Positions 27,345 through 36,235 are shown, counted from the first letter of the stretch. The stretch is 45,000 bases of DNA from Symbiodinium natans (GCA_905221605.1 CAJNDS010000947.1:1-45000), one strand, 5' to 3'. The notes: generated from the letters alone by a model not told the origin. Program-made: numbers and translations.

Positions 27345-27720
27345 CTAAACCCTAAATCCTAAACCCTAAACCCCAAACCCTAAACCCTAAACCCTAAACC
27401 CTTTAGCTGGGGACAGCCTGCTCCCGCAAGGGGTCAGAAACAAGCACTCGAGCACAGACAAGTGCACTCCAGTGTCTCGCACAGCTTGCTGATAGAGCTG
27501 CTTAGGAAATAGGGATCCGGAAAGGGAACCCTTCAGAAAGTAGGACCTTAGGAGTTCCAGGCTTCCTTTGGTTGATGAAGTCCAGTGTCCCTCCTATCAA
27601 CGAACCCCAAACCCTTTCGGTTAGTTCCTGAAAGCCATTAGGTGACCACCCTACAACAGGGGACTATCAAAATGAATGGGTGCAGTTCTTGTTTTTGCTT
27701 GGGGGCTTAGGGCTTGAGGG
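27345..27720. other. Short CCCTAAA array and intron interior
   Basis: Eight units at 27345-27400; nothing recognised at 27401-27700. Confidence 0.6.
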
Positions 27721-27777
27721 TTTAGGGTTTAGGGATAACGCTAGGATTCGGACTCCTGTATTGCCCTAACCCCGCGC

Positions 27778-27927
27778 CTTTCCGACACAGGGCAGGGAAA
27801 ACCTCGTGGCGGAACACCGACCAGACGTTTGAGGTCTTCTGCAGCACCCGCGTGCCCTCGCCGACGCCGCACTGCTCTGCGAAGAAGTGGGTGGAGTGCG
27901 CGAGGCGCGCATGCGTAAAGACGACGC
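27778..27927 (-). CDS. Adenylation domain exon after core A3
   Basis: Fifty codons, GVVFTHARLAHSTHFFAEQC then GVGEGTRVLQKTSNVWSVFR and HEVFPALCRK. The start continues core A3 (K-G-V-V-x-x-H) and the rest matches the conserved V-L-x-x-x-S-x-x-F-x-x-x-x-x-E-x-F-x-x-L segment (A4 region). Acceptor CACCCCTGCAG, GC donor after GGAAAG. The adjacent open frame past 27776 reads into repeat. Confidence 0.9.
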
Positions 27928-28044
27928 CTGCAGGGGTGTGGGGTTCTACGCGACCCTCACAGCACATAAAGCCCCCAGGTATGTAAGATCCTCATGGAGT
28001 ATGTGGGGGCCGCGAAGTAAACCCCCCCAATTCAACCGCCAACC

Positions 28045-28107
28045 CTCATCGCCTAAACCCTAAACCCGAAACCCCAAACCCTAAACCCTAAACCCTCAAC
28101 CCTCAAC
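28045..28107. repeat. CCCTAAA array
   Basis: Eight units; in gene sense it starts two bases after the GC donor of the core A3 exon. Confidence 0.95.
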
Positions 28108-28110
28108 AGC

Positions 28111-28183
28111 CTTTGGGCGTGCCGGTGGAGCCCGAGGTGTAGATGACCTGTGCCACCCTCTCCAAGGACTCCACAAACTTCAC
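28111..28183 (-). CDS. Adenylation domain exon, core A3 (P-loop)
   Basis: Frame VKFVESLERVAQVIYTSGST then GTPK. Y-T-S-G-S-T-G-T-P-K-G is the A3 signature that binds the ATP phosphates in AMP-binding enzymes (PF00501). Acceptor CCTAAACCGGTCCCAG; the donor is GC after CCCAAAG, and the next exon supplies GC to give K-G-V-V-F-T-H. Confidence 0.93.
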
Positions 28184-28189
28184 CTGGGA

Positions 28190-28322
28190 CCGGTTTAGGG
28201 TGGACTTCCCTAAACCCTAAACCCTAAACCCTAAACCCTAAACCCTAAACCCTAACCCTAAACCCTAAACCCTAAACCCTAAACCCTAAACCCTAAACCC
28301 TAAACCCTAAACCCTAGACCCG
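28190..28322. repeat. CCCTAAA array
   Basis: Eighteen units with one six-base CCCTAA. Confidence 0.97.
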
Positions 28323-28594
28323 GATTCAGGGCCTTAGGCTTTCAGGGTTTCTGGGCTTCTGGGCTTGAAGGATCGACCCTTTGACCTTAAACCTAAACCC
28401 CTTGAGCCCTGGTTTAAGGTTTAGGGTTTGGGGTTTAAGGGCATGATGGATCCCGCTGGCCTGTCTGAACCCTGCGCCATGATAGGCCCAGGGTGCTTCT
28501 GGTTCGGGTCAAGGGCTTCAGGGGGCACATTGTGTGCTACAAGAGATTTGGGGCTCCCAGGTTCAGGATTTACGGGCTTCGGGGGTTTTGGGGA
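28323..28594. other. Intron interior
   Basis: Worn G-rich sequence; a possible island at 28440-28510 could not be assigned a frame. Confidence 0.45.
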
Positions 28595-29125
28595 TTCAGG
28601 GTGTTAGGGTTTAGGGTTTAGGGTTTAGGGCTTAGGGTTTAGGGTTTAGGGTTTAGGGTGGTTGGAGGTTTAGGGATGTAGCCCCGAGGCCCCCTTAGCC
28701 CGGAGCCCTAAACCTCAAAGGGCCTCAAGGTTGATCGATCTAGTTAGGGTTTAGGGTTTAGGGTTTAGGGTTTAGGGTTTAGGGTTTCGGGTTTAGGGTT
28801 TTAGGGTTTAGGGTGTTTCGGGTTTGGGGCTTAGGCTGCACCGAGGGATTTGGGCGTTCTCCCCCCTCATGTAGCCGCAAAGAAAGTAGAACCCTGATCA
28901 TCCTAAAGCCTAAACCCTGACCCCGAACCCCCCTTCTGCCTGTTTTGAAACAGGCCCACTTGAAACCAAGGAAGGATTGAAGCTGGAAGCCTGAAACTGA
29001 AACTCCCAGACTTTGGGCTCAAGACCAACAAAACCCTAAATGCAAGCCTGCGCAAGGTTTGTTTGGGGTTTAGGGTCTCGGGTTAAGGGTTAAGGGTTTA
29101 GGGTTTAGGGTTTAGGGTTTGGGGT
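28595..29125. repeat. TTTAGGG arrays next to the retroelement
   Basis: Units at 28595-28660, 28745-28820 and 29060-29125 with worn spacers between. The last ends at the left boundary of the retroelement. Confidence 0.9.
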
Positions 29126-29324
29126 CGGGACATGTCAGTCGGACAGGGGGTCATTTTTGTAGGAACATGAAATACACAGCAATGCAGGAGCACTTTTCTT
29201 CGCGAATGGGAATACCAAGTGTCAACGCGCAGCATAACATATGCTGAACCCGACACACACATGGCATACACGTATGCCAAACTCGCAAACCGCACATCAA
29301 AGCACGGGCGAACGCAACCCTCCC
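29126..29324 (-). repeat. Split repeat B2 (element 3' end)
   Basis: 199 bp, begins (plus strand) CGGGACATGTCAGTCGGACA; pairs with 29555-29753. Confidence 0.93.
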
Positions 29325-29350
29325 GCGTGTCGAGAGGGCGGGCCGGGCGG

Positions 29351-29552
29351 GACACGCGAGAATGCAAGCCACTTGCAACACTGCACTGCTTCTCGAAAGT
29401 TGCAGACGAGCAGCAACACAAGCAGATGGCAAATGGCTTCAACGAGCACATGACATGAGCATCACGCGCACGCAACCCTGCCCGCAAGACCTGCGCCAAC
29501 GAACACACCCCTGCAGACAGACAAGTCCCCTTACGATGGACGCGGTCCACTC
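29351..29552 (-). repeat. Split repeat A2
   Basis: 202 bp, begins (plus strand) GACACGCGAGAATGCAAGCC; pairs with 35896-36097. A 26-bp GC-rich spacer (29325-29350) separates it from B2, with GCGTGT and ACACGC facing each other across it. Confidence 0.93.
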
Positions 29553-29554
29553 CA

Positions 29555-29753
29555 CGGGACATGTCAGTCGGACAGGGAGTCATTATTGTAAGAACATGAA
29601 ATACACAGCAATGCAGGAGCACTTTTCTTCGCGAATGGGAATACCAAGTGTCAACGCGCAGCATAACATATGCTGAACCCGACACACACATGGCATACAC
29701 TTATGCCAAACTCGCAAACCGCACATCAAAGCACGGGCGAACGCAACCCTCCC
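29555..29753 (-). repeat. Split repeat B1
   Basis: 199 bp; two bases (CA) separate it from A2. This junction should resemble the circle junction used for recombination. Confidence 0.93.
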
Positions 29754-30604
29754 ACCCGCAAGGCGACCCGTGCTCTCATCGCGAGCTGCCATCTCCGGAC
29801 AACGCACAAAACCCTTGGGTTCACTGCCATGGATCTCGGTTCTTCAGTGGCTCTGCACGTCTTGCCCTTTTTCTCACGCGTCTCCTTCTTAGCCCTCGCG
29901 AGCCGAATGTCCTCGACTGCACCCTTCTCCAGCATATCTTGAAGCACGATTCCCTCGTAGTCGTCGAAGCAAAACCGGACTCGACGCTCTGCAGCGAACC
30001 CCCGGAAGTCTTCGTTCGTTAGGGCGTCAGCTTCATGATTCTGGAGACGCGGGCACCAATCGAGGCACAGTTCTGCACTGTCGCGCAGCAGTAAAGCTGC
30101 CAGCTCCATCACGAAAGCCATCAGTGGGAAACGCGTCGTCAGGAGACGTTTCATGACGCACGCATTGCCCAAGCTGTCAGTCGAAGCTGAGCACACCACG
30201 CTGCCGCTTAGTGGACTTCCTGCTGACTGGCTCAATCCGAAGCAAACTACTGCTGCCAAAGTTGCCAACAATTCCAGAGAAGCTATAGCCCGGAAGGGCT
30301 CGCCGGCTAGGAAGGCCCACGGCGCATTAAACCTGGTTAGCTTCTCGCTGAACCAGCGGCAACCTTCAGTTGCTTCTGAGTCGGCGACGGCCCAACCGCC
30401 GATGAAAATATCTTCTCCTTCAGCACGAGCGTCTGTGCGGAAAACCTCACGGCACACTTGATGCTTCACGCCCACTCGCTGCAAGTTGCCTCCGTCTTCA
30501 AGCATCTTCAGCAAGAACGACAGGACAAGCCGCAATGCTTTGGGAAGCTTCAATCTTGCAGCACGCTCCTTGACCGCGGAGGTCCATGCGTACAAAGGCC
30601 CCAA
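29726..30604 (-). CDS. RNase H-like domain of the retroelement
   Basis: The 292-codon frame begins GPLYAWTSAVKERA, which continues the reverse transcriptase after a one-base frame change. Acidic residues expected of an RNase H fold are present: TDA near residue 58, LELLA near 111, STDSLGN near 143 and NHEADALTN near 193. The last is the D-A-L-T-N motif seen in DIRS elements. It acts with the reverse transcriptase on RNA-DNA hybrids during copying. The C-terminal 25 codons run into B1 and are probably beyond the original stop. Confidence 0.85.
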   Translation of the reverse strand: MGPLYAWTSAVKERAARLKLPKALRLVLSFLLKMLEDGGNLQRVGVKHQVCREVFRTDARAEGEDIFIGGWAVADSEATEGCRWFSEKLTRFNAPWAFLAGEPFRAIASLELLATLAAVVCFGLSQSAGSPLSGSVVCSASTDSLGNACVMKRLLTTRFPLMAFVMELAALLLRDSAELCLDWCPRLQNHEADALTNEDFRGFAAERRVRFCFDDYEGIVLQDMLEKGAVEDIRLARAKKETREKKGKTCRATEEPRSMAVNPRVLCVVRRWQLAMRARVALRVGGLRSPVL

Positions 30605-32238
30605 GAACGGTCGTAAGGCTCCAGCGCTGCAAAGGCAAAAGAAAAGCGTCCCAACACAGAGCTGACCTCTGCCAACACGACATAGTCATCCTGGAGTGCC
30701 TTTCCAATCCAATTCATTAGCCAACGCGCTTTATTCGCACCAATACCGAGCAGCTTCTTTGGCATATCCAGGTGGTATCCAACCCAACCGACACTTAAAC
30801 CACCGTGGAATTTGCGCCACGCGATAGGTAGCCCCAAAGCGCAGAGAAAGAGCAGCGCAACGGCCACGCTGCCACGCGCCAGCCACAAGTTGTCATCCAC
30901 GTACGTCAAGATGAAAACGGCGATCTGACGTAATAGATAAAAGACAGCACGTTGTAGCCCTCCCATGAGTCTGGACCAATGCACAGCGACACTAGAGATA
31001 CCAAAAGTTCCAACAGTGTTGACCCAGACATCGTCCGAGGAGGAAGACACCCGGCATGCCTGCAGGCCCCACTGCTCCTCTTTGACTTTGAGGAGTCTGT
31101 GCGCACGTCTGATGTCCGTGGTCAACGCAAAGGTGGGCTCTAGCTCACGGCATGCTTGGCGCATGTCACCTGCGGTGGGACAAACCAACTGGTCGCGCAC
31201 CTTGATGCGACCATTGACACCTGCGCCGTGGGTGCCATCATGTGTGACTCGGAAGGAATCATCGGCTTTCTTAATGGCCCCCAGCGACGCGATCCGCAAG
31301 TTGCTGCCATACTTGGCCTTGGCCTCTGCCATGCTCATGTTTACCATAGCACCAAGCTTCTCCTCCTGCCGGAACTGCTGCTCCAATGCTGCCGAGTTGA
31401 TCTCAGCTGCCGGATAGTTGCAGCGTACATCCTCGCTAGGCTCTTGCTCATCGCTGTAGTCACGCCACTTGCACTTGCGGGCAAAGACAGCAGGCGTGCG
31501 TGGAAGCTTCTCATTGACCCCGAGAGAAACGCCATTTGCAAATGAGTTGGAACTGGTGTAGAAGACACGGAAGTCGGGATCGCCTGATAGTCGCAGAAAC
31601 TCCTCCAACATCGCTAATCGAAAAGGCTGCCTGTCAGGAACATGGTCCAGGTCAAGCTGAGTGCCATAGCGGTGAACTTGCCTTTTGATGATGAGCCGCG
31701 CATCATCCAGCAAGTTATCATCGAAGGGCGAGTCATGGTGTCTGCCACAGGCAAGTCCAAGAACGAGACGACATGGGTCCATCTTGTCACGCAACAGTTG
31801 CTGTAACTGCTCAAAGCACTGCTTTGCCATTCCCAGACGGCCATCCAATGATTCGTCCTTGCGCTGCTCGGGGGGCCAGCGACCAGGAGAGCACAAGCCT
31901 GCGCCATCCACAAACGCGCGCCTCTTGCCCATGAGCTCAGAGACCATCGGAGGACCGGTGTCCCAGACCCCAGAGCCCAAGCGCTGCTTGGGAAAGCCAT
32001 CTTCATCATCATCGGACGACTCATCTGCGGACTCTTGCCGTTGATAACCACCTGGAGAGTGGCCCTCAGAGGCACCAGTGTCATCATTGACAATGTCGTC
32101 AACAGAAGAAATGTAGCCTTCCAAACCGGACTGCGCCGAAGAGAGCGTCCCCACCGAAGGCGAGCGCAGGCCGCAAGAAACCGAGGGGCACTGTGAGAGA
32201 CGGGGCTCCGCCTCGGTACGCGAAGCCCCTGCAACGTT
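30605..32238 (-). CDS. Reverse transcriptase of the retroelement
   Basis: A continuous frame from the TGA at 32241-32239 to the frame break near 30605; the first Met is at 32154. Motif A is LTTDIRRAH (about residue 344 from that Met), motif B NTVGTFGISSVAVHWSRLMG, motif C LTYVDDNLWL (about 416), then GLPIAWRKFHGG. Y-V-D-D is the catalytic pair. The N-terminal 130 residues are acidic and low in structure. The frame is the same as that of the upstream zinc-motif ORF, so only the TGA separates them. To reach RNase H a minus-one shift is needed after PYDR. Confidence 0.9.
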
Positions 32239-32634
32239 TCAAGATGAGGTCTGCTCAGTAGACTTCTTCTCCGGGCAAACCTTCTTGCCATGACCAGGAG
32301 CGAGGCACAGCTGACACACATGCTCAAAACCGCAGCCACCCTGACACTTGCCATTGTTGAACTTGAAGCAAATGCCTTTTCCACACGCTGTCTTCGTCTT
32401 CAAGAACAACTTCTTGACTTGACCCTTTCCACCTTTCCCACCTTTGCCCTTGCCCTTTCGCTGGAGCCAACCATCATGGTGTAGCCACGCGTCACCCTGA
32501 TCATATGACGAAGTCAGGAATTCGGCAGACGTAGTCAAAGGCATGAGAAAATGAAGGTTGAGAATCTCCGGGCACTCGCACGCTGTTTCCAAAGCTCCCG
32601 ACAAGGAATTGGCATCGCCAGTCCGAACAAACTA
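32239..32634 (-). CDS. Gag zinc-motif region
   Basis: The frame after the TAG at 32634-32632 continues SGALETACECPEILNLHF, then a basic GKGKGGKGGKG linker, then CFKFNNGKCQGGCGFEH (C-x7-C-x3-C-x3-H, CCCH-like) and CQLCLAPGHGKKVC (C-x2-C-x4-H-x5-C... knuckle-like). Such motifs bind nucleic acid in gag-type proteins. It ends at a TGA that is in frame with the reverse transcriptase. Confidence 0.78.
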
Positions 32635-33475
32635 GTAAGCCTTTTTACGAAGCTCCTGCTCAAAGGAGAGCACTAAACTCCAAGCAGGCCTCTTTGTCTC
32701 TTTCCCGAACATCAAGGGGTGGCTGGCGATGTGTTTGCCCAAGACAAAATCTGACAGTCGGCGAAAGGCATCGATCAAGTCTGCAGACAACCAAGGCTGA
32801 TTCACGTGCTTTGTTCTGCACATGAGCCAAGCGATAGCAATAAGACGGTGGCGCTGACGTAGTTCCTCACCAGTGGCAGGCAGAGCCACACGGGCCGTGC
32901 CGGGACGATCCCGCGCCATGCTCGACGATGCTGCTGAAGAGATCAATGTCCTTATCTCCGAGACAGAGAACCTCGCGCAAGTCCTCGGCCTGGAGAGCAC
33001 TTTGCTCAATCTGCTCAAGCTTCGTCGCAACCAACGACTTTGCAGGAACTTCCGAGTCCCTGAGGCTGCCGAATTCGGCTTCGACAGCTTTGCGCATAGC
33101 TGCCATCTCCGAAAGCTGAACCACGCGCTGTGACTGACCTAGGCGGCTTTCAACCTTCAGCTTCTCCTCCGTAGTGGCCTGAAGGCGAGAAGACTCCCAA
33201 GCTGCTAACACGCTTGCCACAGCAACGCGGGAAGGGGTGTCTTCATCATGTTTCAAGCCAATCTCTGCCGCCAACGCACCACGAACATCAGCACGCGACT
33301 CATCCATGCCCGCGAAGAGATGCAAGTTTGTAAATCCGGCATGGCAAAGAGCGATTTGTACTTTCTGGGGAACGCCTTTCTCTGCGAGATGGAACTTCAG
33401 ATCCGAAGAAGCCGACGCCAAGGCAACCTTCTGCTGCTCCTCGGTCAGTTCCGTCAGTGGCATGATGCAGCACAC
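32635..33475 (-). CDS. Gag-like N-terminal protein of the retroelement
   Basis: Frame 1 (33475 to about 32930) has LTELTEEQQKVALASASSDL and a helical region with VLAAWESSRLQ. A plus-one change near 32930 leads to frame 2 with VALPATGEELRQRHRLIAIA and then WLSADLIDAFRRLSDFVLG. It ends at an in-frame TAG. The two halves join as one protein only with the frame change, whose exact position I cannot fix (GGCGCGGGATCGTCCCGG region). Function by position and zinc motifs: nucleocapsid-like. Confidence 0.7.
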
Positions 33476-33856
33476 AGAAGAAAAGGAACTTGCACTCTGT
33501 CAGGCAAGCGTTACTGTGACGCTACAGACTTGTAGGCCAAATGAAGCACTTCAACACGCGCAGTCGCAAGATCAATCGTAGCCAGCCAACATGGAGGCTA
33601 TGGGCAGCGTCCCATGCAAAGGACGCAGCAAGGGGCACCTGTTGACAAACCTGTCAACAAAGCCATGCAACATGTTGACAAGAAACATTGTCAACAGCAT
33701 GGACGACACTACATGTCGCTAGCCGCCCCAAGCAGACGCATACTTCAAAGCGTGCATCACCGCACCTCTGAAAGGCATAGATCAAACATCCAAACGCAGC
33801 ACGCGCAAGGAAACCGCCTAACTGCCTACCTAGGACGACGCTGGACGTGGCCAGCC
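33476..33856. promoter_or_regulatory. Non-coding gap with paired GTTGACA palindromes
   Basis: Between recombinase end and gag start. GTTGACAAACCTGTCAAC (33641-33658) and GTTGACA...TGTCAAC (33674-33695) are two inverted pairs in tandem. They could be a promoter or processing signal for the second transcript; this is inference. Confidence 0.4.
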
Positions 33857-34319
33857 TTACTTCGAAGAGCTCGAGGAAGCCAGGCTGGCGTCAGTGCTGT
33901 CGGACGAACCAGATTCGTCAATGTTGCCACCTGACCAGGCATAATCGAAGCGCACTCCTTGCAGATCATTATAGCCCTCGAAGGCGGTGATAGTGGACCC
34001 CGGCTTCGCGCTGCATTTTCCCCAACGATGGAGGCGACGCAGACGGCGATTTTTGGTGATGCACACAAAGTACTTGAAACTTTCGTCGACGGCTTGCTTG
34101 TGGGTGATCCGCCGGCCCAGCTGCTGGCGGTGGCACCGAGCAGTCATCCTCTGCCGGAGAAATGGGCGGAGGCAGAACCTGCCTCCCGGGCTGCAGCAAC
34201 CGCAGTTGTTCAGCAATGACACCCACATCTTCACCGCACTGTTGCAGATACGACTCCAGCTCACTGAGGCCTATGTCACGAACACCGTCGGCAGAATTTG
34301 CTAGCACACCGATGACCAC
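33857..34319 (-). CDS. C-terminal extension of the recombinase protein
   Basis: Frame 34319 onward gives SELESYLQQCGEDVGVIAEQ, then near 34130 the frame returns to that of the recombinase core and reads ESFKYFVCITKNRRLRRLHR and a Ser/Asp-rich tail ending in SSSSSK. Two compensating indels break the copy. The basic region with L-H-R resembles tails I recall in dinoflagellate recombinase-like proteins. Confidence 0.6.
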
Positions 34320-35008
34320 CTCACGCTGAAGTTGGGTGACAATGCATACTCATCGCCACTTGAAAACACACGCCAACGCCCAAGGAACTCCCTCCGCTCG
34401 CGGGACACACCAAGTAGGGCAGCACAACTTGTAAGCCAGCACCGCTCACTGTGTTCTGTCCAGGCCCGCACACACGCCAGTGCAATAACAAGCTTGGAGT
34501 CCGATAAGACCCAGGTACCATGCACCCAAAGTGGTAGGCGCAACTCCTGGTATAGCAGCTTGGATAACGCAGAGACTGCCGTGTAATCAGCAAAGACCGC
34601 CTTGCAGGACTGCAAATCTTGCGACGGCAACGGGATCAGGTAGTCCCGCGCAAAGCTCATGTCGGCAGCTGACCAGATTGCGAAACCAATGGACTTTGCA
34701 AACGTGGCACTGATGTCGACGAAGACCGGCAGCCACTTAACTTTCTTCCCAGGACCTGAGGTTTTCGTGCGCTGCAACTGCGCGGAGAGACCCTTCTGGT
34801 CCAGCCGGAGGTTTGACGGCACAAGTCCGGCCAGGTCAGCACTGCGGGACGAGGTCCAGAATTTGACGAGCTTTGCCCAAGCAAACGCTCTGAAATAGCG
34901 GGGCGCAGTTTCAGAAACCACCAAAAGCTCCAGCGATATAATCAGCAACAGGGGATGGGGAATCGCCTTCTTTGGAGGATCCGCGCCACTTTCCAGCTGC
35001 AAAGTGAT
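34301..35008 (-). CDS. Tyrosine recombinase catalytic domain
   Basis: Contains SSRSADLAGLVPSNLRL (box I region), QRTKTSGPGKKVKWLPVF (lysine hairpin), WTEHSERCWLTSCAALLG (H-x-x-R) and FLGRWRVFSSGDEYA with the nucleophile tyrosine in E-Y. This set and order are those of tyrosine recombinases of DIRS elements, which join circular DNA to the genome. The frame breaks just after the tyrosine. Confidence 0.88.
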   Translation of the reverse strand: MTLQLESGADPPKKAIPHPLLLIISLELLVVSETAPRYFRAFAWAKLVKFWTSSRSADLAGLVPSNLRLDQKGLSAQLQRTKTSGPGKKVKWLPVFVDISATFAKSIGFAIWSAADMSFARDYLIPLPSQDLQSCKAVFADYTAVSALSKLLYQELRLPLWVHGTWVLSDSKLVIALACVRAWTEHSERCWLTSCAALLGVSRERREFLGRWRVFSSGDEYALSPNFSVRWSSVC

Positions 35009-35040
35009 CTGGTCAACAGATTTCCGGAACAAAGACTTAC
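35009..35040 (-). other. Candidate 32-nt intron in the recombinase
   Basis: Begins GTAAGT and ends GACCAG. Its removal joins ERLSP to ITLQLESG and brings the N- and C-terminal halves into one frame. A 44-nt alternative (to TTTGCAG at 34997) also keeps the frame. A simple frameshift is the competing explanation. Confidence 0.5.
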
Positions 35041-35865
35041 CGGAGAGAGACGTTCGGCCTCTGGTATGTCCGCAGTACGTTCCATGAAAGTTAAAGTGCT
35101 AGCAAAGGCCTGCGGCACGGTGACCCCACAAGGCTGCGCTGCTAAGTCATCGACAAAATCCACTACCATGGACACACTTGACGGCCATGTAGCCCCGTAC
35201 GCAGCACGCAGCCACTTGGTGAAGCGCCACCAAAGTTGCACATGCTTTTTGAGGGTGTTGGCACGAGTGGAGCCGGATAGTCGAAGCGCCAGTCTCTCCG
35301 CTTGCGCTACATCAATGGCTTCAACGAGCGCAGGGACTTTTCCATCAATCAAGATAGCAGCTAGCTTAGCTCTCCACCGGGCCAAGGCCTTGTCTTCCAA
35401 CTCCGCACGGGAACCAGCTGACCGAGACTTGGGGATGGACAGATGTCGAGAGCTACGATGAGCTCCAGAAAGTGAGACCAACCACTGAACTGTATCTGGG
35501 GCCGCTGCACACAAGGCTCGCTTGCGGCGATATACCTCCAGGTACTGGATAGCCGGATCCAAACCTGCTCGCCGATTTTGTCTGAGCTTAGCCCGCCCCG
35601 CAACACGTGCTTGTAGTGAACCCAATACCATGCATAGCCAAGCTAAGTCATCAGCGTCCGAGGCATAGTCATAGAGAAATTCCCTGCGGTCGTTGCTGTC
35701 CAAGCACAACGCATTCAGAATCTCAACGTCGGGCAAATTGCCATCTGGAGCCAGCTCCGTCCGCAAGGAAGCCGGGAGCTGCGACCATAGCTCCTCCGAG
35801 CTGTCTGCTACAACGAGCACCGAACCGGCCGACTCGGATTCGGTCGCGGTAGCCGATGCAGCCAT
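35041..35865 (-). CDS. Tyrosine recombinase N-terminal region
   Basis: The ATG lies 31 bases from repeat A1. Residues 1-190 are mostly helical without known domain; about 195-270 (STRANTLKKHVQLWWRFTKW and following) fit the core-binding (SAM-like) domain that clamps DNA. Full recombinase is 35865-33857. As the first gene after A1 it is presumably driven from A1. Confidence 0.78.
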
Positions 35866-35895
35866 CTACTCTCGCAGGTCAAGCAACAGAAAGAA

Positions 35896-36097
35896 GACAC
35901 GCGAGAATGCAAGCCACTTGCAACACTGCACTGCTTCTCGAAAGTTGCAGACAAGCAGCAACACAAGCAGATGGCAAATGGCTTTAACGAGCACATGACA
36001 TGAGCATCACGCTCACGCAACCCTGCCCGCAAGACCTGCGCCAACGAACACACCCCTGCAGACAGACAAGTCCCCTTACGATGGACGCGGTCCACTC
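35896..36097 (-). repeat. Split repeat A1 (element 5' end)
   Basis: 202 bp, 3 differences from A2. Followed on the plus side by GACTAGGGATTAGGGTTTGG, i.e. host telomere-like DNA. Confidence 0.93.
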
Positions 36098-36175
36098 GAC
36101 TAGGGATTAGGGTTTGGGGTTTAGGGTTTAGGGTTTAGGGCTTAGGGTTTAGGGTGTTTCGGGTTTAGGGATTAG
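36098..36175. repeat. TTTAGGG array right of the retroelement
   Basis: Seven units with TTTGGGG and TTAGGGC variants; same orientation as the array on the left side of the element. Confidence 0.92.
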
Positions 36176-36190
36176 GGATATCCCTGACAC

Positions 36191-36235
36191 CTGGGTGCCG
36201 GTGTCGGATGCCCATCTCAGCTGCCTCCTTGGCAG
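36191..36235 (-). CDS. Possible adenylation exon upstream of core A3
   Basis: Clean splice signals: acceptor TTTTTTGTGTTTTGTCGAG, donor GTGTCA after CAG. The phase-0 frame LPRRQLRWASDTGTQ resembles the P-x-x-R-L-x-x-x-x-x-D-x-G segment after core A2. At least one exon must lie between this and 28183. Confidence 0.45.

Larger units (their letters stand above)
29126..36097 (-). mobile_element. DIRS/Ngaro-like tyrosine-recombinase retroelement
   Basis: A 6,972-bp element with split direct repeats. In its own (minus) sense the order is A1 (36097-35896), recombinase, gag, reverse transcriptase, RNase H, B1 (29753-29555), A2 (29552-29351), B2 (29324-29126). A1 versus A2 differ at 3 of 202 positions, B1 versus B2 at 4 of 199, so insertion is recent. 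The A1-ORFs-B1-A2-B2 plan is that of Ngaro/VIPER-type DIRS elements, which integrate a circular copy through a tyrosine recombinase and make no target duplication. TTTAGGG-type repeat lies on both sides and no duplication is visible. Recombinase-first order is unusual. The copy is damaged by stops and frameshifts. Confidence 0.92.

Noticed and set aside
29098-29807. 200-codon minus ORF and plus ORFs over the left end of the retroelement
   Set aside because: They span the duplicated B1-A2-B2 repeats and overlap the RNase H end; repetition of the same peptide reflects the repeats.
31614-32384. 256-codon minus ORF in another frame of the RT region
   Set aside because: The RT motifs (TDIRRAH, YVDD) lie in the frame of 32154-30605; this one is a shadow.
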